Shown here: positions 55,712 through 64,000 of the stretch, in pieces
Layout of the letters: each line of letters begins with the position of its first letter
Position numbering within the stretch: the stretch's first letter is position 1
Assembly (NCBI RefSeq): GCF_024128855.1
Contig: NZ_JAMYDV010000006.1
Location: 1-64,000 of the forward strand
DNA: 64,000 nucleotides
Reading direction: 5' to 3'
DNA from: Rhodovulum tesquicola
GTDB lineage: Bacteria; Pseudomonadota; Alphaproteobacteria; Rhodobacterales; Rhodobacteraceae
Made by a program: the position numbers and the translations under genes
The notes under the pieces: generated by a model
The model's input: the letters and a program-made list of their open reading frames with translations, nothing else
Told to the model about the DNA's origin: nothing
Database searches by the model: none

Positions 55712-56853
55712 GCTATCTGGAATATACCGTCAAGCGGGTGCCCACCGGGCCGAGCAAGGTGCTTTACCTGAACTGGGCGCTGGTGCTGCTGCTGTGCGCG
55801 GTGGCCTCGGTCGGGTTCCTGATGCTGTATTCGGTGGCGGGCGGCAATCTGGACCGCTGGGCCGAGCCGCAGATGAAGCGCTTCGCGCTGGGGCTGGCGG
55901 CGATGTTCGCGGTGGCCTTCGTGCCGATCTGGTTCTGGCGCAACATGGCGGCGCTGGCCTACGGGCTGTCGGTGCTGCTGCTGGTGGCGGTCGAGTTCTT
56001 CGGCGAGGTCGGCATGGGCGCGCAGCGCTGGATCGACCTCGGGTTCATCCGGCTGCAACCCTCGGAGGTGATGAAGATCACGCTGGTGATGATGCTGGCG
56101 GCCTATTACGACTGGCTGGACATCAACAAGGTCTCGCGGCCGCTGTTCGTGCTGATGCCCGCGGCGCTGATCCTGACCCCCACCGCGCTGGTGCTGAAAC
56201 AGCCCGATCTGGGCACCGCGATCCTGCTGCTGGCGGGCGGCGGGATCGTGATGTTCCTGGCCGGGGTGCATTGGCTTTACTTCGCGGTGATCGCGGGGGC
56301 GGGCGTGGGCGCGGTGGCCGCGGTGCTGTCGAGCCGCGGGACCGAGTGGCAATTGCTGAAGGATTACCAGTTCCGCCGGATCGACACCTTCCTCGATCCC
56401 GCGAGCGACCCGCTGGGCGCGGGCTATCACATCACCCAGTCCAAGATCGCGCTGGGCTCGGGCGGCTGGTCGGGGCGCGGCTTCATGCAGGGCACGCAGT
56501 CGCGGCTGAACTTCCTGCCCGAGAAACATACCGATTTCATCTTCACCACGCTGGCCGAGGAATTCGGCCTGCTGGGGGGCGTTTCGCTGCTGGCGCTTTA
56601 CGTGCTGATCCTGGTCTTCTGCATCAGCGCGGCGCTGAAGAACAAGGACCGCTTCTCGTCGCTGCTGACGCTGGGGATCGGGGCGACCTTCTTCCTGTAT
56701 TTCGCGGTGAACATGTCGATGGTGATGGGGCTGATGCCGGTGGTGGGGGTGCCCCTGCCGATGGTGTCCTACGGGGGGTCGGCGATGCTGGTGCTGATGG
56801 TGGGCTTCGGGCTGGTGCAGAGCGCGTATATCCATCGCCCGCGGGGGCGCTGA
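55708..56853 (+). CDS. rodA: Peptidoglycan glycosyltransferase RodA
   Basis: The protein has 381 residues and about 10 membrane helices. This SEDS-family enzyme polymerises lipid II for the elongasome with PBP2. FGEVGMGAQRWIDLGFIRLQ and KQPDLGTAILLLAGG are typical. The region with the catalytic Asp reads SRLNFLPEKHTDFIFTTLAE. MPVVGVPLPMVSYGGSAML is the SEDS C-terminal signature. The start overlaps mrdA by four bases, and the stop shares one base with the next ATG. Confidence 0.96.
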   Translation: MSYLEYTVKRVPTGPSKVLYLNWALVLLLCAVASVGFLMLYSVAGGNLDRWAEPQMKRFALGLAAMFAVAFVPIWFWRNMAALAYGLSVLLLVAVEFFGEVGMGAQRWIDLGFIRLQPSEVMKITLVMMLAAYYDWLDINKVSRPLFVLMPAALILTPTALVLKQPDLGTAILLLAGGGIVMFLAGVHWLYFAVIAGAGVGAVAAVLSSRGTEWQLLKDYQFRRIDTFLDPASDPLGAGYHITQSKIALGSGGWSGRGFMQGTQSRLNFLPEKHTDFIFTTLAEEFGLLGGVSLLALYVLILVFCISAALKNKDRFSSLLTLGIGATFFLYFAVNMSMVMGLMPVVGVPLPMVSYGGSAMLVLMVGFGLVQSAYIHRPRGR

Positions 56854-57785
56854 TGCCGCTGGTCCTGTTTTCCGCCCGCGACGGGCTGTGGGAGGCCTAT
56901 CGCGCGCCGCTGGCCCGCGCGCTGGAGGAGGTGGGGGTGGCGGCGCGGATCGTCACCGGAACCGATGCGCCCGGCGCGGTGGATTACATCGTCTACGCCC
57001 CGAATGACGGCTTGCGCGATTTCGCGCCCTTCACCCGCTGCCGCGCGGTCCTGAGCCTGTGGGCCGGGGTCGAGCGGATCGTGACCGATCCGACGCTGAC
57101 CCAACCCCTGTGCCGGATGGTCGATCCGGGGCTGGAGGAGGGCATGGTGGAATGGGTGACGGGGCAGGTGCTGCGCCATCACCTGGGGCTGGACCGGCAT
57201 CTGCTGCGCCGCGCGCCGGTCTGGGACCCGGTCGTGCCGCCGCTGGCGCGCGAAAGGCGGGTGGCGGTTCTGGGGCTGGGCGCGCTGGGGCGCGCCTGCG
57301 CGCTGGCGCTGGCGGGGTTGCGGTTCGAGGTGGCGGGCTGGAGCCGGACGCCGCGCGAGATCGGGGGGATCGCCTGCCATCACGGCGCGGCGGAGCTGCG
57401 CGCGGTGCTGGAGCGCGCGGACATCGTGGTGCTGCTCTTGCCGCTGACGGCGCAGACCGAAAACCTGATGGATGCGGAGCGGCTGGGCTGGCTGCCGCCC
57501 GGCGCGGTGCTGATCAATCCGGGGCGCGGGGCGCTGGTGGAGGATGCCGCGCTGCTTGCGGCGCTGGATGCGGGGCGGCTGGGCCATGCGACGCTGGACG
57601 TGTTCCGCACCGAGCCGCTGCCTGCGGGGCATCCGTTCTGGACCCATCCCAGGGTGACGGTGAGCCCGCATGTCGCGGCCGAGACGCGGCCCGAAACTGC
57701 CGCCCGCGTGATCGCCGAGAATATCCGGCGCGGCGAGGCGGGCGAGCCGTTCCTGCACCTGGTGGACCGCGCGCGGGGCTATTGA
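56853..57785 (+). CDS. 2-hydroxyacid dehydrogenase, glyoxylate/hydroxypyruvate reductase A type
   Basis: The protein has 310 residues. It probably reduces glyoxylate or hydroxypyruvate with NAD(P)H. The Rossmann loop is VAVLGLGALGRACALALAGL. LLLPLTAQTENLMDAERLGW and INPGRGALVEDAALLAALD hold the catalytic Arg region, TLDVFRTEPLP the Glu and SPHVAAETRPETAA the catalytic His. The short form without the N-terminal catalytic extension is GhrA-like. Its ATG overlaps the rodA stop (TGATG), so it is the last gene of the elongasome operon although its job is metabolic. Confidence 0.9.
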   Translation: MPLVLFSARDGLWEAYRAPLARALEEVGVAARIVTGTDAPGAVDYIVYAPNDGLRDFAPFTRCRAVLSLWAGVERIVTDPTLTQPLCRMVDPGLEEGMVEWVTGQVLRHHLGLDRHLLRRAPVWDPVVPPLARERRVAVLGLGALGRACALALAGLRFEVAGWSRTPREIGGIACHHGAAELRAVLERADIVVLLLPLTAQTENLMDAERLGWLPPGAVLINPGRGALVEDAALLAALDAGRLGHATLDVFRTEPLPAGHPFWTHPRVTVSPHVAAETRPETAARVIAENIRRGEAGEPFLHLVDRARGY

Positions 57786-57883
57786 CGGGGCGGGCGGTGG
57801 CGGTGCGCTCCCGCCCCCGGGCCGCGCGGGGCATGCGCCCCGCTTGCCCGGGGTTGGGGGTGGCGCGGCCTTGCGGCCGCGTG

Positions 57884-57915
57884 CCTCCGGCGGGGATATT
57901 TCCGGCCAGAAGAAG
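57884..57915 (-). repeat. Intergenic motif, reverse copy
   Basis: On the minus strand cttcttctggccggaaatatccccgccgg begins two bases after the SseB-like stop and runs into hairpin-forming text (gcggccgcaaggccgc). It is the same motif type as at 44807 and 23066. The neighbouring gcggggc/gccccgc repeat (57828 region) may end the convergent mre operon. Confidence 0.55.
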
Positions 57916-57916
57916 A

Positions 57917-58690
57917 TCAGCGCAGGCGCGGGGGGGCGTCGGGATCGGCCTGCCTGGGTGGCGGGGAAGGCGGGGGGGCAAGGTCGATGCGCAGGCCGAT
58001 CCGGGCGAGGCGGGCGGCGTCGGGATGGTCGGCGGCGAGGAAGGCGATGTCGAGTTCTGCCTCGTCGAGGCCACAGAAGCGCAGCGCCTCGGCGGCGGCG
58101 CGGGCGAGCGCGGTTTCGGCGCCGGGGCGGGGGTCGAGGAAGGCGAGCACGAGGCCATGGCCGCCATCCTCCTGGCGCAGCCCGGCGAGGCAGGCGCAGG
58201 CGGCAAGGCCGGTGGCCGTGGCGAGGCAGCGATCAAGCGCGGCGATGAGCGGGGCGGGCAGGTCGGGCGGCGGGGTCGGCGTTCCGGCCGCGAGCATGCG
58301 CGGTTCGGGCGCGGAGCCGAGCATCCCGGCCCACCAGTCGATCGCGTCGGGGGGCAGCAATTCGCCGTCTTCGGTGCCGAGATTGATGCCGAGGCCAAGC
58401 CCCTGCCCGGCCAGAAGCTCCGCCAGCGCCCGGCCCGGCAGCGCGGCATAGGGGGCGGGTTCGGCGGTGAAATCGGTCAGCCGCGTCGCGCGGTCGAAGG
58501 CGAGGACGACGGGGCCCGTATCCAGCCGGAAGACGCGGGGGGCGAGGCGGTCCCCGGCCGGTTCGCGGTCGAGCAGCAGGTAAAGCTCGCTTGCGGAAAG
58601 CGCGCCATACCAGCGCAGCCGGGGGGAGGGATCCTCGGGCGCGGCGGCCATGGCGCGATGGGCGAGATCGAGGGCGGTGGGGTCGGTCAT
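57917..58690 (-). CDS. SseB-like protein
   Basis: The protein has 257 residues. It matches SseB N-terminal-domain proteins by LRWYGALSASELYLLLDREP, then PRVFRLDTGPVVLAFD, the phrase AAYAALPGRALAE-like (PYAALPGRALAELLAGQGLG) and GINLGTEDGELLPPDAIDWW. The C-terminal part ends in a Pro-rich tail (APPPSPPPRQADPDAPPRLR). In Salmonella SseB is a secreted translocator, but bacterial relatives without a type III system have unknown roles. No secretion genes lie near. No signal peptide. Confidence 0.8.
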   Translation of the reverse strand: MTDPTALDLAHRAMAAAPEDPSPRLRWYGALSASELYLLLDREPAGDRLAPRVFRLDTGPVVLAFDRATRLTDFTAEPAPYAALPGRALAELLAGQGLGLGINLGTEDGELLPPDAIDWWAGMLGSAPEPRMLAAGTPTPPPDLPAPLIAALDRCLATATGLAACACLAGLRQEDGGHGLVLAFLDPRPGAETALARAAAEALRFCGLDEAELDIAFLAADHPDAARLARIGLRIDLAPPPSPPPRQADPDAPPRLR

Positions 58691-58888
58691 GCGGGCAGGC
58701 TCCGGGGTCGGGGGGCGGGAGGGCTGGCCCCTGCCCTGTCCGCGCTCGGCATGGGGTCGTCCTGGGGGTCATCTGCCGGGCGGCAATGGCGTGCTTCTAC
58801 GCCGCTGCGCGGCGATGGTCCAGCGGACCGGGCGGCCGGCCGGGGGGACGATCACGCGACGCTCGCCGGTCCGTGAGGGGGCGGGGAA

Positions 58889-58916
58889 GTGACTCGGCGG
58901 CGCGGGGGCGCTATAT
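58889..58916 (+). promoter_or_regulatory. Predicted promoter of the RND operon
   Basis: GTGACT (58889-58894) and CTATAT (58911-58916) are 16 bases apart, with the adaptor ATG 34 bases further on. No operator palindrome or divergent repressor gene was seen. Confidence 0.5.
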
Positions 58917-58950
58917 CCTGAGGCCAAGGCCGCATGGCGGCGCCCTGGCA

Positions 58951-60105
58951 ATGGAACGCCCGATGCTCCGGCAGATTGTCCTTTCCACACTCGTGATCGC
59001 GGTGACGCTGGCGCTGTGGGTGGCCTTCGTGCCCTCGGCGCGGCCGGTGCTGGACCGGCTGGGCCTGCTGGGGCTGTTCGGGATCGAGGCGACCGCGCCC
59101 GGGCAGGAGGCGGCGGGGCCGCGGCGAGGGGGGGGCGCCCTTGTCGTGGTCGAGCCGGTGGCCGAGGGACGGGTCAGCGACCGGTTGACGGCGATCGGCG
59201 ACGGGCGGGCGCTGCGCACGGTCAATGTGCGTGCGCGGGTGGCGGGCGAGGTGGTCGAGATCGGCACCGGGGACGGCGCCTTTGTCGAGGAAGGCAGCCT
59301 GATCCTGCGGCTGGAGGACGAGGCCCAGCGGATCGCGCTGGAACGCGCCCGGCTGATGCTGGCGGATGCGCGCGACGAGGCGGCGCGGCTGGGCCGCCTG
59401 GAGACCACCGGGGCGGTGACCGAGGTCAGCCGCCGGGCCGCCGATCTGGCGCTGCGCTCGGCCGAGCTGGCGCTGCGCGAGGCCGAATTCGCGCTGGAGC
59501 AGCGCAGCCTGCTGGCGCCGGTCTCGGGCTGGGCGGGGGTGCTGGACCTGGCGGTGGGCGACAGCGTGTCGGCGCAGGAGCCGGTGGTCACGATCACGGA
59601 TCGCACGCAGATCCTGATAGATTTCCGCGTGCCCGAGCGGGTGGTGGGCCAGGTCGCGACCGGCATGGCGCTGGAGGCGCGGCCGCTGTCGATGCGGGGC
59701 ACGGTGCTGGAGGGCACGGTTCAGGCCATCGACAATGTGGTGGACCAGGCGAGCCGGACCATGCGGGTGCAGGGGCGGCTGGACAACGCGGCGGATCTGT
59801 TGCGCGCGGGCATGGCCTTCGAGGTGGTGCTGCGCTTTCCCGGCGAGGTGCTGCCCTCGGTCGATCCGCTGTCGGTGCAATGGTCGGCGGAGGGCGCCTA
59901 TGTCTGGGTGGTGCGCGAGGACCGGGCCGAGCGGGTGCCGGTGACGATCCGCCAGCGCAGTGCCGATGCCGTGCTGGTCGAGGCCGCGCTGGAGGTCGGC
60001 GAAATGGTCGTGGTCGAGGGGGTGCAGGTCCTGCGCCCGGGCGCCGAGGTGCGGATCGTGGCGCCGCAGGCCGCGCTGGCCGGGGATCGCGCGGCGCCGC
60101 TTTAG
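58951..60105 (+). CDS. RND efflux periplasmic adaptor (membrane fusion protein)
   Basis: The protein has 384 residues. One N-terminal membrane helix (about 8-27) anchors it, with no lipobox. The lipoyl-type half motif VNVRARVAGEVVEIGTGDGA is near residue 95, then a helical hairpin (LEDEAQRIALERARLMLADA) and the second half LAPVSGWAGVLDLAVGDSVS. Beta-barrel and membrane-proximal domains follow. It links the inner-membrane pump to an outer-membrane channel. The pump gene starts 16 bases after the stop. No TolC-type gene lies in the window. Confidence 0.92.
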   Translation: MERPMLRQIVLSTLVIAVTLALWVAFVPSARPVLDRLGLLGLFGIEATAPGQEAAGPRRGGGALVVVEPVAEGRVSDRLTAIGDGRALRTVNVRARVAGEVVEIGTGDGAFVEEGSLILRLEDEAQRIALERARLMLADARDEAARLGRLETTGAVTEVSRRAADLALRSAELALREAEFALEQRSLLAPVSGWAGVLDLAVGDSVSAQEPVVTITDRTQILIDFRVPERVVGQVATGMALEARPLSMRGTVLEGTVQAIDNVVDQASRTMRVQGRLDNAADLLRAGMAFEVVLRFPGEVLPSVDPLSVQWSAEGAYVWVVREDRAERVPVTIRQRSADAVLVEAALEVGEMVVVEGVQVLRPGAEVRIVAPQAALAGDRAAPL

Positions 60106-60120
60106 CGAAAGGAGCCTGCC

Positions 60121-63100
60121 ATGCTGGAGGAAGCGACGCGCGCCGCCGAAGGAGGAGGCCCCGCGCTGTTCGTGCGCCGGCCGATCCTGGCGCTGGTGGT
60201 CTCGGCCCTGATCGTGCTGGCGGGGTTTGCCGCGCTGTTCGGCGTCGAGGTGCGCGAATTGCCCAATGTGGACCGGCCCGTGGTCACCGTCACGACCGAT
60301 TTCCAGGGGGCCGCGCCCGAGACCATCGACCAGGAGATCACCGGCCGGATCGAAGGCGCGGTGGGAAGGGTGGCGGGCGTGCGCTCGATCTCGTCCAATT
60401 CGCGCTTCGGGCGCAGCCGGGTGACGGTGGAATTCGCCGAAAGCGTCGATATCGACGTGGCCGCGACCGATATCCGCGACGCGGTGGCCCGGGTCGAGGG
60501 GCAGTTGCCGACCGGGGCGGATGCCCCGCAGGTGGTCAAGGCCGATGCCGATGCCCAGCCGGTGATGCGGGTCGCCGTCACCTCGTCGCGGCGCAGCGCG
60601 CAGGACCTGACGCAGATCGTCGAGGACCGCGTGCTGGACCGGATGATCTCGGTCGAGGGGGTGGCGGATGTGCGCGTCTATGGCGACCGCGAGCCGATCT
60701 TTCGCGTCGATATCGACCAGGCGGCGCTGGCCAGCCGCGGGCTGACGCTGGCGGACATGGCGCGCGCGCTGTCGGATGCGGGGTTCAACGCGGCGGCGGG
60801 CGACCTGGAAGGGGCGCGGCAGTCGATCAATGTGCGCACGACGGCGATGGTCGCCTCGCCCGAGGCGTTCGAGGATCTGCGCATCGCCCCGCATGTCGAG
60901 ATCCGCGACGTGGCCCGGGTGACGCTGGGTCCCGCGCCGAACGAGACGGTGCTGCGCGCGAACGGGCAGACCGGCATCGGGCTGGGCGTGATCCGGCAGG
61001 CGGGCAGCAACACGCTGGACATCTCGCGCAATGTGCGTGCGCTGGTGGCCGAGCTGGACCGCACCCTGCCCGAGGATCTGGACATCTTCGTCACCTCGGA
61101 TGACGCGATCTTCGTCAATGGCGCGATTGCCGAGGTGCTGAAGACGCTGGGCCTGGCCATCGCGATCGTGGTGGCGGTGATCTTTCTGTTCCTGCGCGAT
61201 GCGCGCGCCACGCTGATCCCGGCGCTGACCATGCCGGTCGCGCTGATCGGGACGCTGGCGGCGATCTACCTGGTGGGGTTCTCGGTCAATATCCTGACGC
61301 TGCTGGCGCTGGTGCTGGCCACGGGGCTGGTGGTGGATGACGCCATCGTGGTGCTGGAAAACATCGTGCGCCGCCGGGGCGAGGGGATGGGGCCGCGCGC
61401 GGCGGCGGTGCTGGGCACGAAACAGGTGTTCTTTGCGGTGGTGACGACGACGGCGACGCTGGCCGCGGTCTTCGTGCCGCTGTCCTTCCTGCCCGGACAG
61501 GCGGGGGGGCTGTTCCGCGAATTCGGCTTCACGCTGGCGATTGCGGTCGGGATCTCGTCGGTGGTGGCGCTGACGCTGTGCCCGGTGCTGGCCAGCCGGC
61601 TGTTGCGTGCCGATGGGGAAAAGAAGGCGGGGCGCAGCCCGGTGGGCTGGCTGGGGGCGGTGCTGGCCGGGATCTATGCGCGCACGCTGCGCGGGGCGTT
61701 GGCGATGCCCCTTGTCGTGGTTCTGGTCGCGGTGCTGTTCGCGGCGACCGCGGTGCTGGTGGCGGGCGGCATCCGGCAGGAGCTGACCCCGCGCGAGGAT
61801 CGCGCCGTCGCGCTGCTGCGGGTCAGCGCGCCGCAGGGCGTGTCGCTGGACTACACGCAGGAAAAGATGCTGGCCATCGAGGCAGCGGTGGCGCCCCTGC
61901 TGGAGACGGGCGAGATCACCGGCACTTTCGCGATCTCGGGGATGGGCACGGCCAATTCCGGCTTCATGGTGTTCCGGCTGGCCGATTGGGGCGCGCGCGC
62001 CCGCAGCCAGGACGAGATCGTGGGCGAGATCAACGCCAAGCTGCGCGAGATCGTGGGCGTGCGCGCCTTCGCGATCCAGCCCAACTCGCTGGGGATTCGC
62101 GGCGCCGGGCGGGGGCTGAGTTTCGCGATCACCGGCGACAGCTATGAGCGGCTGGCCGATCTGGCCGAGACGCTGGTCGAACGGATGCAGGACGATCCCG
62201 CCTTCGGCGAGGTGCAACTGGAATACGAGACCACGCAGCCGCAATTGTTCGTCGAGATCGACCGCACCCGCGCCGCCGATCTGGGCATCGACATCACCGG
62301 TCTGGGGGATGCACTGCGGGCGATGCTCAACGGGCGGACGGTGGGCTCGGTCTTCATCGGCGACCAGAGCTTTGACATCCAGATGCTGTCGAGCGCCAAC
62401 CCGGTGAACGATCCGGGCGATCTGCAGAACATCTATGTGCGCACGGGCGACGGCCAGATGGTGCCGATGTCGAGTTTCGTGCATCTGGAGGAACGCCCCG
62501 TCGCCCCGGAACTGGACCGCGAGAACCAGGGCCGCGCGGTCAAGATCGCGGCCGGGCTGACGCCCGAACTGGCGCTGGGCGAGGCGCTGGTGCGGGTCGA
62601 GGCGCTGGCGGCCGATCTGATGGAGGAGCAGAACCGCATCGTGCCGCTGGGCGAGGCGGCGACGCTGAACCAGACCAATGCGGGGCTGCTGATCATCTTC
62701 GGCTTTGCCATCGCGGTGGTGTTCCTGGTGCTGTCGGCGCAGTTCGAGAGCTTCATCTCGGCCATCGTCGTGATGTCGACGGTGCCGCTGGGGCTGGCCT
62801 GCGCGGTGTTTGCGCTGATGCTGACGGGGCAAAGCCTGAACGTCTATTCGCAGATCGGGCTGGTGATGCTGATCGGGATCATGGCCAAGAACGGCATCCT
62901 GATCGTCGAATTCGCCAACCAGTTGCGCGACGGGGGCGCGAGCGTGGCGCAGGCGGCCCATGATGCGGCGACGATCCGGCTGCGGCCGGTGATGATGACC
63001 ATGGCCTCGACAGTGCTGGGCGGCGTGCCGCTGATCCTGTCCGCGGGCGCGGGCGCCGAGGCGCGCGAGGCGCTGGGCTGGGTGATCGTGGGCGGGCTGG

Positions 63101-63228
63101 GTCTGGCGACGTTGTCCACGCTGTATCTGACGCCGGTGGTCTATCTGCTGCTGGCGCGCTTCTCGAAACCGCGGGCGGAGGAAAGCAAGCGGCTGGCGCG
63201 CGAGTTGGAAGAGGCGCTGGCGGGCTGA
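60121..63228 (+). CDS. RND family efflux transporter (HAE1-like)
   Basis: The protein has 1035 residues and 12 membrane helices in two repeats. The first helix is LALVVSALIVLAGFAALFGV. ELPNVDRPVVTVTTDFQGAA opens the first porter loop. The proton-relay Asp pair lies in LATGLVVDDAIVVLENIVRR (TM4), and the Lys of TM10 is in GIMAKNGILIVEFANQLRDG. It exports hydrophobic compounds with protons. AGGAG precedes the ATG. Heavy-metal type is unlikely because the CusA-type Met clusters are absent. Substrate is not known. Confidence 0.95.
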   Translation: MLEEATRAAEGGGPALFVRRPILALVVSALIVLAGFAALFGVEVRELPNVDRPVVTVTTDFQGAAPETIDQEITGRIEGAVGRVAGVRSISSNSRFGRSRVTVEFAESVDIDVAATDIRDAVARVEGQLPTGADAPQVVKADADAQPVMRVAVTSSRRSAQDLTQIVEDRVLDRMISVEGVADVRVYGDREPIFRVDIDQAALASRGLTLADMARALSDAGFNAAAGDLEGARQSINVRTTAMVASPEAFEDLRIAPHVEIRDVARVTLGPAPNETVLRANGQTGIGLGVIRQAGSNTLDISRNVRALVAELDRTLPEDLDIFVTSDDAIFVNGAIAEVLKTLGLAIAIVVAVIFLFLRDARATLIPALTMPVALIGTLAAIYLVGFSVNILTLLALVLATGLVVDDAIVVLENIVRRRGEGMGPRAAAVLGTKQVFFAVVTTTATLAAVFVPLSFLPGQAGGLFREFGFTLAIAVGISSVVALTLCPVLASRLLRADGEKKAGRSPVGWLGAVLAGIYARTLRGALAMPLVVVLVAVLFAATAVLVAGGIRQELTPREDRAVALLRVSAPQGVSLDYTQEKMLAIEAAVAPLLETGEITGTFAISGMGTANSGFMVFRLADWGARARSQDEIVGEINAKLREIVGVRAFAIQPNSLGIRGAGRGLSFAITGDSYERLADLAETLVERMQDDPAFGEVQLEYETTQPQLFVEIDRTRAADLGIDITGLGDALRAMLNGRTVGSVFIGDQSFDIQMLSSANPVNDPGDLQNIYVRTGDGQMVPMSSFVHLEERPVAPELDRENQGRAVKIAAGLTPELALGEALVRVEALAADLMEEQNRIVPLGEAATLNQTNAGLLIIFGFAIAVVFLVLSAQFESFISAIVVMSTVPLGLACAVFALMLTGQSLNVYSQIGLVMLIGIMAKNGILIVEFANQLRDGGASVAQAAHDAATIRLRPVMMTMASTVLGGVPLILSAGAGAEAREALGWVIVGGLGLATLSTLYLTPVVYLLLARFSKPRAEESKRLARELEEALAG

Positions 63229-63305
63229 GGCGGGGGCGGTTGACCGCAGGCCCGGCGGGCGGGATACTTGCCCCCGGACCGCGAGGGGAGGCGCGGCTCT
63301 GCCGC

Positions 63306-64000
63306 ATGCTGGTTTACGGGTATGATTACAGGCTGATCGCCGCCTCCGTGCTCATCTCGATGATGGCCGCGTTCACCGGGCTTGCGCTGACCCGCGGGCT
63401 GTCGGGCGTGTCCGAAGGCGTGCGCCATCTGCGCATCGCGATGGCGGCGGTGGCGCTGGGCGGCGGCATCTGGACGATGCATTTCGTGGCCATGCTGGCG
63501 ATGCGTTTCGAGGTGGCGGTCCATTACCGGGCGCTGCCCACGGTGGCCTCGGTGCTGATCGCGATCCTGCTGGCGGGGCTGGCGCTGATCCTGATGCATT
63601 TCGGGCGGCGCACGGGGCCGCGCATGGGGCTGGCGGGAGCGGTGCTGGGCCTGGGGATCGTGGCGATGCACTACACCGGGCTGTCCGCCATCGAGGGCTG
63701 CGCGCCGGTCTACCGGCCCCTCGGCTTTGCGGTGGCGGGCGGGCTGGCGGTGGGGCTGGGGGTTCTGGCGATCCGGGTGGCCTATGGGCAGCGGCGGGCG
63801 GCGAACATCCTGGGCGCGACGGCGATCTTCGGGCTGTCGGTGGCGATCGTGCATTTCGCGGCGATGCACTGGACCGGCTTTGCCCGGGCGGTGGCCGGTG
63901 CGGCGGCGGGTCCGGCCATCGACAACGCGCATCTGGCGCTGATCGTGCTGGTGACGGCCTTCGTCATTTCGGGGGCGTTCCTGCTGTCGGGGGCGTCGTT
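63306..64000 (+). CDS. MHYT-domain sensor protein (3' end beyond window)
   Basis: 231 codons are visible. The chain is seven membrane helices with the repeated MHYT signature: WTMHFVAMLA, VAMHYTGLSA and FAAMHWTGFA, each at the outer face of a helix. The motif is thought to bind a metal (copper) and sense O2, CO or NO. The output domain lies beyond the edge; in this family it is often GGDEF/EAL, a histidine kinase or a LytTR DNA-binding domain. It starts 77 bases after the RND gene on the same strand. Confidence 0.9.
   Translation, partial: MLVYGYDYRLIAASVLISMMAAFTGLALTRGLSGVSEGVRHLRIAMAAVALGGGIWTMHFVAMLAMRFEVAVHYRALPTVASVLIAILLAGLALILMHFGRRTGPRMGLAGAVLGLGIVAMHYTGLSAIEGCAPVYRPLGFAVAGGLAVGLGVLAIRVAYGQRRAANILGATAIFGLSVAIVHFAAMHWTGFARAVAGAAAGPAIDNAHLALIVLVTAFVISGAFLLSGAS

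Noticed and set aside
58852-62961. Very long antisense open frame (over 1300 codons) opposite the RND genes
   Set aside because: His/Arg/Gln-rich composition without any family motif. It is the mirror of G/C-ending codons in the real genes.

Overview
The window is chromosomal DNA from a high-GC alphaproteobacterium, most likely Rhodobacteraceae (Rhodobacter/Paracoccus-like). I base this on the order phoH-ybeY-corC-lnt-metK, a SAM/SAH-type riboswitch in front of metK (a class known from Rhodobacterales), irr next to fabA-fabB-fabI, an FeS-type bacterial photolyase, and strong G/C bias at third codon positions. I saw no rRNA, tRNA, CRISPR array, transposase or integrase. Nearly all of the window is ordinary core genome, densely packed.

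Layout. 1-8 kb: a chemoreceptor cut by the window edge, then a three-gene operon on the minus strand (DUF2126-type transglutaminase, circularly permuted ATP-grasp fused to alpha-E, small transglutaminase). This looks like a peptide- or protein-modifying system of unknown product. 8-15 kb: THUMP RNA methyltransferase, secreted GH128-like glycosidase, ZIP metal transporter, lldD, rplY, small genes, pth and a DUF2237 gene. 15-23 kb: trpB, trpF, lapA-like, ihfB, rpsA, a decayed chemoreceptor pseudogene, cmk and aroA. 23-32 kb: trmB, metK with its riboswitch, lnt, corC-like, ybeY, a GFA-family gene, phoH, a Nudix gene and miaB. 32-41 kb: a glycosyltransferase-like protein, a DUF2238 membrane protein, irr, fabA-fabB-fabI, gltX, a zincin, a Tat-exported MBL-fold protein, a pfkB-family kinase and a small unknown. 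41-49 kb: nadE, an exported protein with 18 full MORN repeats, a second Nudix gene, a PiT phosphate transporter, FeS photolyase and an SDR. 49-58 kb: leuA behind a leucine leader peptide, then mreB-mreC-mreD-mrdA-rodA and a 2-hydroxyacid dehydrogenase, the last five joined by overlapping stop/start codons. 58-64 kb: an SseB-like gene, an RND efflux pair and the start of an MHYT-domain protein.

How the genes work together. The mre/mrd block builds the lateral-wall elongation machine. fabA-fabB-fabI make unsaturated and saturated acyl chains and are divergent from the iron/haem regulator irr. metK is probably controlled by direct SAM sensing and leuA by leucine-codon attenuation. cmk, aroA, trpB, trpF, nadE and gltX are housekeeping biosynthesis.

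The least explained content is the ATP-grasp/alpha-E/transglutaminase operon, the periplasmic MORN protein, the chemoreceptor pseudogene between cmk and rpsA, two Nudix paralogues with altered Nudix boxes, and a recurring intergenic motif ending in a G/C-rich hairpin. No gap between genes exceeds 300 bases. The longest are 18289-18576 (ihfB upstream region plus rpsA terminator), 44718-44978 (tandem repeat and intergenic motif), 58691-58950 (RND promoter), 20260-20512 (rpsA promoter and leader) and 50995-51245 (leuA hairpin, mreB promoter).
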